This document shows positions 58,420 through 64,000 of a stretch of DNA of 64,000 bases, in pieces (positions within the stretch are counted from its first letter, which is position 1; the number at the start of each line of letters is the position of its first letter). A program made the translations under genes and the position numbers. The stretch is taken from NCBI GenBank assembly GCA_028752905.1, contig JAQNBH010000011.1, positions 2,703,303 to 2,767,302 of the forward strand. Reading direction: 5' to 3'. The notes under the pieces are model-generated. The model ran no database searches. It worked only from the letters and a program-made list of their open reading frames with translations, and was not told the origin of the DNA. Origin of the DNA: Cladorhizidae sp. MBARI D1340-BT2 (taxonomy: Eukaryota > Porifera > Demospongiae > Poecilosclerida > Cladorhizidae).

Positions 58420-58428
58420 ACTGGACCA

Positions 58429-58453
58429 TAATAATAATAATAATAATGATGTG

Positions 58454-58507
<54 letters not shown>

Positions 58508-59315
58508 GTAATAGTAATAGTAATAGTAATAGTAATAATAATAGTAATAATAATAGTAATAATAATAGTAATAGTAATAGTAATAGTAATAGTAATAGTA
58601 GTAGTAATAGTAGTAGTAATAGTAGTAATAATAGTAGTAATAATAGTAGTAATAATAGTAATAGTAATAATAATAGTAATAATAATAGTAATAATAATAG
58701 TAATAATAATAGTAATAGTAGTAGTAGTAATAGTAGTAGCAATAGTAGTAGCAATAATAGTAGCAATAATATTAGCAATAATAGTAACAATAATAGTAGT
58801 AATAATAGTAGTAATAATAATAGTAATAATAATAGTAATAATAATAATGATGATAGTGATAATGATAGTGGTAATAACAGTGATAATGACAGTGGCAATG
58901 ACAGTGATAATGACAGTGGCAATGACAGTGATAATGACAGTGATAATGACAGTGAAATAACAGTGATGACAGTTATTATGACAGTGATAATGAGACAATG
59001 GTGATAATGACAGTGTGATAATGATAGAATGACATTGATAATGACTGCTAATGACAGTGATAATGACAATAATAATAACATGATGATGATAATAATAATA
59101 ATAATAATAATAATGATAATAATAATGAGATAATATTATTGATAATAATAATGTTAATGATAATAATAATGTTGAATATGATGATGATGATAATAATAAT
59201 AACAACAAAAACAACAACAACAATAATAACAATAATAACCATAACAACAACAATAATAACAACATAATAGCATCAACATCAATAACAGAAACAATAACAA
59301 AAAAAACATGATGAG
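58429..59315. repeat. (TAA)n compound microsatellite, 3' side
   Basis: Continuation of the unit 3 array: TAA, AATAGT mixtures, GACAGTGATAAT words (58860-59060), then AAT and AAC. Mirror of 7090-7850. All long ORFs here are repeat translations. Confidence 0.95.
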
Positions 59316-59329
59316 AATGATACATAACT

Positions 59330-60229
59330 GTTACTATCCATGATTAGAAATTGATCAACTGAATCCACGAAGAAAAATACAGTGACGCAAATTGTTTTGG
59401 CTGAGTGACATACAATGTAAGCAGTAATATCTCTTTTGCCAGCTTAATATTTTCACCAATAATTCAGCCAGCATAATTATTTATGTTTATTAAGAAAAGG
59501 ACCAGAGTGCTGATTGTATTGTTGGCAAGGAAGAAATTGAAATAAGAAATATTTTTTAGTTTTCAATTTACTAGTTACTTTTCTTAATTTCTGTGTTGCT
59601 TTGCTTCATTTACCATTTTTTTCTTGTTTGTAAAACACAGAGAGCTTGCGCAAGAATTATTAGGTGTGAAGTAGTATACTTGTCATGATCTATTAATTTT
59701 GAACCTGCACAGTACAAGTTTAAGGCTTTGCACTCGGTGTCCTAATGGACAAGGTTTAGGAAGCCAAGAGTATAATATAAAAGATTTAGTGTTGTTTTGT
59801 GACAAGCCCCAATAAGATTTGTGTAGAAAGGATCTGAAATATACACAGGTCAAGAGCCATGAAGTTTACTATCAACCATGTGACTTCCCTTGGCACTGAC
59901 CGTGAAATACCAGCACTCCATCAACTAGATACTGTATTTGCAAGGTAAAATATCCATGATCGCAGGCTATCAACACATAGGACAATCATGATATCTCACA
60001 CTCTTAGATAATTCCTGTAGTGACATACAGTAATTCTACTACTCTCACACTGTTATCAACACCTGAAAGCCTGGCTGCAAGGATATTTTAACCCCTCTGC
60101 AGTCCAGCTTAGGCAGTCTCATCCTATCTTCATATTCTACTACTCGCCTGTTTTAATATAAGCTACTAAAGATCTAAAACTGTTTTGTCAAGCTTGGGGT
60201 TTAGCTAAAAGAAGTTAGGAAGAGACTCT
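59330..60229. other. No gene recognised; mirror of 5818-7060
   Basis: Conserved between the arms, with loss of the region equivalent to about 6010-6470 largely rearranged or shortened here. Confidence 0.4.
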
Positions 60230-60481
60230 GTGGTGGCAGTGAATTATCAAGGTTCGTATATGTTAGGCCTTATATGGTTGGAGACTCTAACACTCTGGCA
60301 AAGGGTATGGGAATATCTAAAAGAACTTTTGAAGGAAATATTTGGCCTTCATTATTATCGCGCTAAAGGTGGCTTTCAAATTATTGGGAATATTGTGGTT
60401 AGGAACAGCCAGACAGCCATTGGCAATGACATCATGATAAGTACCTGCCTTGTTAATGCTCTGGCTGCATTTCACCAGTGA
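60230..60481 (+). pseudogene. Short ORF conserved in both arms, unidentified (right)
   Basis: 83-codon partner of 5590-5817 with an eight-residue-longer middle. Second half nearly the same (FQIIGNIVVRNS, NDIM, STCLVNAL). No family recognised. Confidence 0.35.
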
Positions 60482-61860
60482 GAGTCTGCTAGCTGTACTC
60501 TATGTGCACATCATGAAATACCTCAGTTATATTGATTTTAAGATCCTAGCATTCCTTGTACAGGAAGCTGCACTTTGGAAATGATAGTGAATGAGACACA
60601 TAAGATCACGGAGTGCATGTCATGAAAGACTAATGTATTTGTAAGGCTGTCAGCCAACTTGATGGCACGCCATGACTCTGTTCGTACTAGAAAGCACTTC
60701 CTTTCGCATTTGGAACTGTTGATGTACCTGTTGCTTCCTCAATGAATAGATGTCCATATTAACTTGTAATTGATTGGACATGATTAATATTAATAAGTGT
60801 GTGTAATCAGGAAACTGGCATTCATTAAAGACTTGGTCAGTCTTTGATAGGCAGAGAATTCAAGATCAAAGACTTGGACAGGGTTGGAAAAAGAAATTCC
60901 ACCAAGTCTGGCCTGTGAAGCTAAAAGTGTCCTTCATTGTTGCTGGGCCAATGATTTCCAGAAATAATGTATCTTTTTAACGAGAAGGTCACGCACTGCT
61001 ATTTGCCGAACATTCAAGGTTCAAAGTTACATGCATAGTCAGAATTTGAGATCTGGATATATTTGTCAGAATCCTCTTTACCACACCACAGAAATACTTT
61101 GCTTCTAACATGATTCTTATCAGTGCCTAGGACCACTCCCAGATGTTGTCTTTATCACAGCACTAACCAACAGTTTATCTTGTTGGACTGTAATAAGACC
61201 CAATACTTACCTTAGATGATTATTCGGTCCCCCCTTGTCATCCCAACATCCACATACCAAACCTGTGGCACAGCTGCTGCTCTATTGCCTAGGGAGATGG
61301 CTGCTATGGGTGGAGAGATACACCATTATTGGGTTTCAACAATTACAGTAAGTTCTAGGGCCATGTAAACATTAACATGAAAACATAAAACAATTAGTAT
61401 GAGTATAGGAGCCAATTTGAGTTTGGGGGAGGGAAGGGGAGAACTATGCAGCTTTGTGGTTTGATCTTTATCTGAGCCCTCCATCTCTGTGCAGACCCCC
61501 TGAGATTACTAGGCATGGCAAGATGGGGGGGGGGCATGGGGAATTAAAGCAAACCAGTGTTTAAAAAGTGTATTCAAGACTTGTATTTAATTTTGTAATG
61601 GACATAAGGGATGCTTTGACTATGATTCTGCTTACACACAGACACAAGTGCATGTGCGCACGGCAGGCATGCACACATGCAAAGTAAGGTCTCAATTGAC
61701 GTATATATATATATACGGATCAAAAGAGGGATGAGGTTTCGTCTATCCATGGTTATGCTTAACAAAGAGAAAGCAATCATCTACTATCACCCATTCAAAC
61801 AGCACTTCCAAATGAAAATATACTTTCCATTTTCAGAGAATCGGGAGGCCCTCATTCACC
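60482..61860. other. Distal upstream block of GPCR copy 3
   Basis: Mirror of 4140-5589. Holds the empty sites of the piggyBac-like element (near 61465) and of the nuclease/CXC element (CTATGGGTGG near 61304, reverse of CCCATAGCAG), plus a (TA)n run near 61702-61715 not found in copies 1 and 2. Confidence 0.6.
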
Positions 61861-61864
61861 CCCT

Positions 61865-61889
61865 CCCCCCCCCCCCCCCCCCCCCCCCC
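61865..61889 (+). repeat. Poly-C tract (25 C)
   Basis: C run upstream of copy 3. It lies on the same written strand as the other two although the surrounding unit is inverted, so relative to the gene this tract reads as G. The block 4262-4513 next to it is also rearranged between copies. Confidence 0.85.
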
Positions 61890-61914
61890 ACTCACCTACC
61901 CCCACACAACCTCA

Positions 61915-62243
61915 GAAGTAGCTACACAATTTTCTGATGTTTTGAGATTGACCTTCTCCAACTCAGAATTGGCTCCTCCACTGGAGCGTACTAAGGAAAT
62001 AACAGGAAGTAAAATTTGTGGTAGGGTACGTTTATACGTCGTGGCACTTCCGCCCCTTCGTCGTAATGATTATGAAAAAATACGTGCTGAGCTTTGCTTG
62101 TAATTCATTGTTTGGTAGCTAGCTAGAAAGCTACGTATCTGAAGATTAGTAACTTAACTAGGATGAGATTTGTTCTAGGTAATATTTTCATTCTCTTGCG
62201 TGACCATAACCTTCATTAAGTACCTAGAGAGGCTAAATCTGGA
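61915..62243 (+). promoter_or_regulatory. Conserved upstream block of GPCR copy 3
   Basis: Mirror copy of the promoter block, with ACAGGAAGTAAAA near 62002 and GGCACTTCCGCCCC near 62042. It differs by small indels from copies 1 and 2, and the segment just before the ATG is more diverged. Confidence 0.4.
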
Positions 62244-64000
62244 ATGATTGGACACTCTTCCTTAAATTTTTCGGGTCCAATGCTGGTTCTAACTACCCTA
62301 ACCCTCTGCTTTGCCTCACTACAACAAGAAACCATATTTGGCTTTTCCTACCCATCAGAAGTCCTCAACCCTACTGGTGGTAGAATACAAGGAGCCAGAA
62401 ACCGAAGCCGTAAGGACTTTGTGATTGGTGGGCTCTTTCCCATTCACACATCAGTAGATGGTGGTGGGGCTTGCGGGGCAGTAAGGTTGGAGAGAGGAGT
62501 GGAGAGGATGGAAGGCATGTTGTATGCCATTGACGAGATCAATGCTGACGAATATTTATTGAAGGGACTCACCCTTGGCTATGATATCAGAGACACATGC
62601 TCTAGTCCGAATATTGGCCTGGATGAGACTGTGGACTTGGTGATTAGTAGCAGTCAGCTGGGCATCGGGAACTGTGCTGCAGGAAGCTTGACTGGTTTGA
62701 ATGCGACAGTGTTGGAGGAGGATTTCTTGGATGCCCCCACATCTGGGATTGTTGGAGCTGCTTCTAGTCGTGTAAGTGTTCCAGTGGCAAGCCTGGTCCG
62801 ACTCTTTAAGACCCCTCAGGTTAGCTATGCCTCATCTTCGGACCTTTTGAGTAATAGGGATCGCTATGGTTTTTTCTATCGTACAACTCCTACGGATAGG
62901 TTGCAAGCCCAAGCAATGGTCGATCTGCTGGTCTTCTTCAATTGGACATATATTTCCACAATATATTCCCGAAACACATACGGTGAGCCAGGCATTGATG
63001 AAATTCACACTTTGGCAAGGCAAAAGGGGATTTGTATTGATCTAGATGTAGGGATTGATGATGATTTCTCTGATGAAAAGTTCTTTAGCCTAGCTGAAAA
63101 ACTTAACAAATCAGAGGCTAATGTCGTCATTCTATTTACATCACAAGAGAGTGCAGATAACCTTTTTAAGCACCTTAATCCAATGTCCTCAAAAAAGTTC
63201 ACCTGGATAGCCAGTGATGCATGGGCACATTCACTTTCTTTGGCCAATAATCATAACAGCACTGTTGCTGGTATGATTGGATTTGTCCCTCTCACCGAAC
63301 ACCTACAGAGCTTTCATGAGTACTATTCCAAACTCACCCTGAAAAGCAACAGTCGCAATCCGTGGTTTGAGGAATACTTCTCTGCAGTTATGAACTGCAC
63401 CAGTGATGAGAGTTCAAACAAGAAGGCACCTTGCAACAGAAATCTTAGCGTTTCTGAACTGCAGAGTTATGAGCAGGGCAAAAAGATACCTTTGGTTGTG
63501 GATGCTGTTTATACATATGCACATGCTCTGCAGAACTTCCTCACAGCAAATTGTGAGCAGCCAATCCAATGGTTCAGCAACAACAGGACATGTCTGAACC
63601 AGATAAGGGAACTAAATGGCAGTTCATTGCTAGAGTACATTAAAATGGTGGATTTTACCAGTCCCACAGGAAACAGGATTGTCTTTGATAGTCAGGGCAA
63701 TGTGGAGGGAAGGTATGAGATTTTAAATTACCAAGCCGTCTTTACTGGTGAAGAGGAAGGAACTAAGCAGACACAGTTTGTTTTCAAGCGAGTGGGAATA
63801 TGGGACAGCTCTGTGGCCAAAGAATCTAGCCTGCAACTTTTTCGAGAGAAACTCTTTCAGTTTGGTCTTGATACTGCCAGAGAGAAAGTGTTAATCTCTC
63901 CACCAGTGTCACAGTGTGGCAGGTGCAGTCCTGGCCAGTTTCGACGATTAGTCCAGTCCTCTTGCTGTGGCTTCTGTGACCCCTGCCTTGGGAAATTCTT
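62244..64000 (+). CDS. Class C GPCR, mGluR-like (copy 3, partial at window end)
   Basis: Third copy of the receptor, facing the opposite way from the other two. I read it as open from ATG 62244 to the window end, about 585 codons: signal peptide, ligand-binding domain and the start of the cysteine-rich linker; the 7TM part lies outside. It shares with copy 2, against copy 1, the GLN at 151-153, NTYGEPGIDEIH and IDDDFSDE segments. It has its own changes in the signal peptide (MIGHSS start), N-Q-I-R-E instead of N-Q-A-R-E, and a divergent stretch around residues 522-550. Pocket residues equivalent to Ser174-175, Asp218, Tyr246 and Asp325 are kept. Whether the rest is intact cannot be told from this window. 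Confidence 0.88.
   Translation, partial: MIGHSSLNFSGPMLVLTTLTLCFASLQQETIFGFSYPSEVLNPTGGRIQGARNRSRKDFVIGGLFPIHTSVDGGGACGAVRLERGVERMEGMLYAIDEINADEYLLKGLTLGYDIRDTCSSPNIGLDETVDLVISSSQLGIGNCAAGSLTGLNATVLEEDFLDAPTSGIVGAASSRVSVPVASLVRLFKTPQVSYASSSDLLSNRDRYGFFYRTTPTDRLQAQAMVDLLVFFNWTYISTIYSRNTYGEPGIDEIHTLARQKGICIDLDVGIDDDFSDEKFFSLAEKLNKSEANVVILFTSQESADNLFKHLNPMSSKKFTWIASDAWAHSLSLANNHNSTVAGMIGFVPLTEHLQSFHEYYSKLTLKSNSRNPWFEEYFSAVMNCTSDESSNKKAPCNRNLSVSELQSYEQGKKIPLVVDAVYTYAHALQNFLTANCEQPIQWFSNNRTCLNQIRELNGSSLLEYIKMVDFTSPTGNRIVFDSQGNVEGRYEILNYQAVFTGEEEGTKQTQFVFKRVGIWDSSVAKESSLQLFREKLFQFGLDTAREKVLISPPVSQCGRCSPGQFRRLVQSSCCGFCDPCLGKF

Larger units (their letters stand above)
55144..58428 (+). mobile_element. 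Site-specific non-LTR retrotransposon in (TAA)n
   Basis: A 3.3-kb insertion splitting the microsatellite of unit 3; the arrays of units 1 and 2 lack it. It begins about AACAAAAAAGACCGCG and ends ACTGGACCA, directly followed by TAATAATAA. There are no LTRs and no poly-A tail. The 5' leader is about 225 bp; the 3' untranslated part is only about 9 bases after the stop codon. Restriction-like endonuclease plus TAA target fits the Dong/R4 group (known to enter TAA repeats); clade placement is an inference. Confidence 0.88.

Noticed and set aside
58326..59325. Minus- and plus-strand ORFs of 185-313 codons
   Set aside because: Microsatellite translation overlapping the 3' end of the retrotransposon.

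Overview
The window looks like nuclear DNA of an early-branching animal, most likely a sponge (an inference). It is AT-rich, crowded with microsatellites and decayed transposons. Its only apparent host genes are three copies of one metabotropic-glutamate-receptor-like class C GPCR, coded almost entirely in a single long exon. I see no rRNA, tRNA, operon or CRISPR array.

Large-scale layout. The window is a giant imperfect inverted repeat. The left arm (1 to about 26,670) reappears reverse-complemented as the right arm (about 37,262 to 64,000). A central unit (about 27,065-37,262) repeats the first 7.9 kb of the left arm in direct orientation, with internal changes. Each unit carries one receptor copy: copy 1 (179-3096, minus) is a pseudogene; copy 2 (27398-30370, minus) is intact with a predicted small 3' intron; copy 3 (62244 to the window end, plus) is open as far as it can be read.

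Arm contents, left / right. In order: receptor and conserved upstream block; a short conserved ORF; a (TTA)n array with a decayed hammerhead-like motif; TACA-type repeats; a pogo/Tigger-like element with terminal inverted repeats; several tandem arrays, one with a hammerhead-like unit; a decayed hAT (ZMYM1-like) transposase; an unidentified conserved 66-codon ORF; unidentified coding fragments; a Ty3/gypsy remnant; a foldback element; a DDE transposase remnant; a second decayed hAT; and a hammerhead-like hairpin exactly where the arm ends.

Insertions younger than the duplication, each with an empty site in a paralogous copy: two deleted piggyBac-like elements (18272-19540, flanked by TTAG; 31063-32479, flanked by TTAA); a 3.9-kb element with roughly 140-bp inverted termini that codes for a PIN/FEN1-like nuclease with a C-terminal CXC domain (32645-36536); and an intact 1016-codon non-LTR retrotransposon with CXC, reverse transcriptase and restriction-like endonuclease, sitting inside a (TAA)n microsatellite (about 55144-58428).

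The most interesting signals are the palindrome whose breakpoint falls in a hammerhead-like stem, the TIR-bounded nuclease/CXC element with no visible DDE transposase, the CXC-bearing reverse transcriptase in (TAA)n, and receptor copies 2 and 3 being more alike than positional partners 1 and 3. All alignments were made by eye; identities are qualitative.
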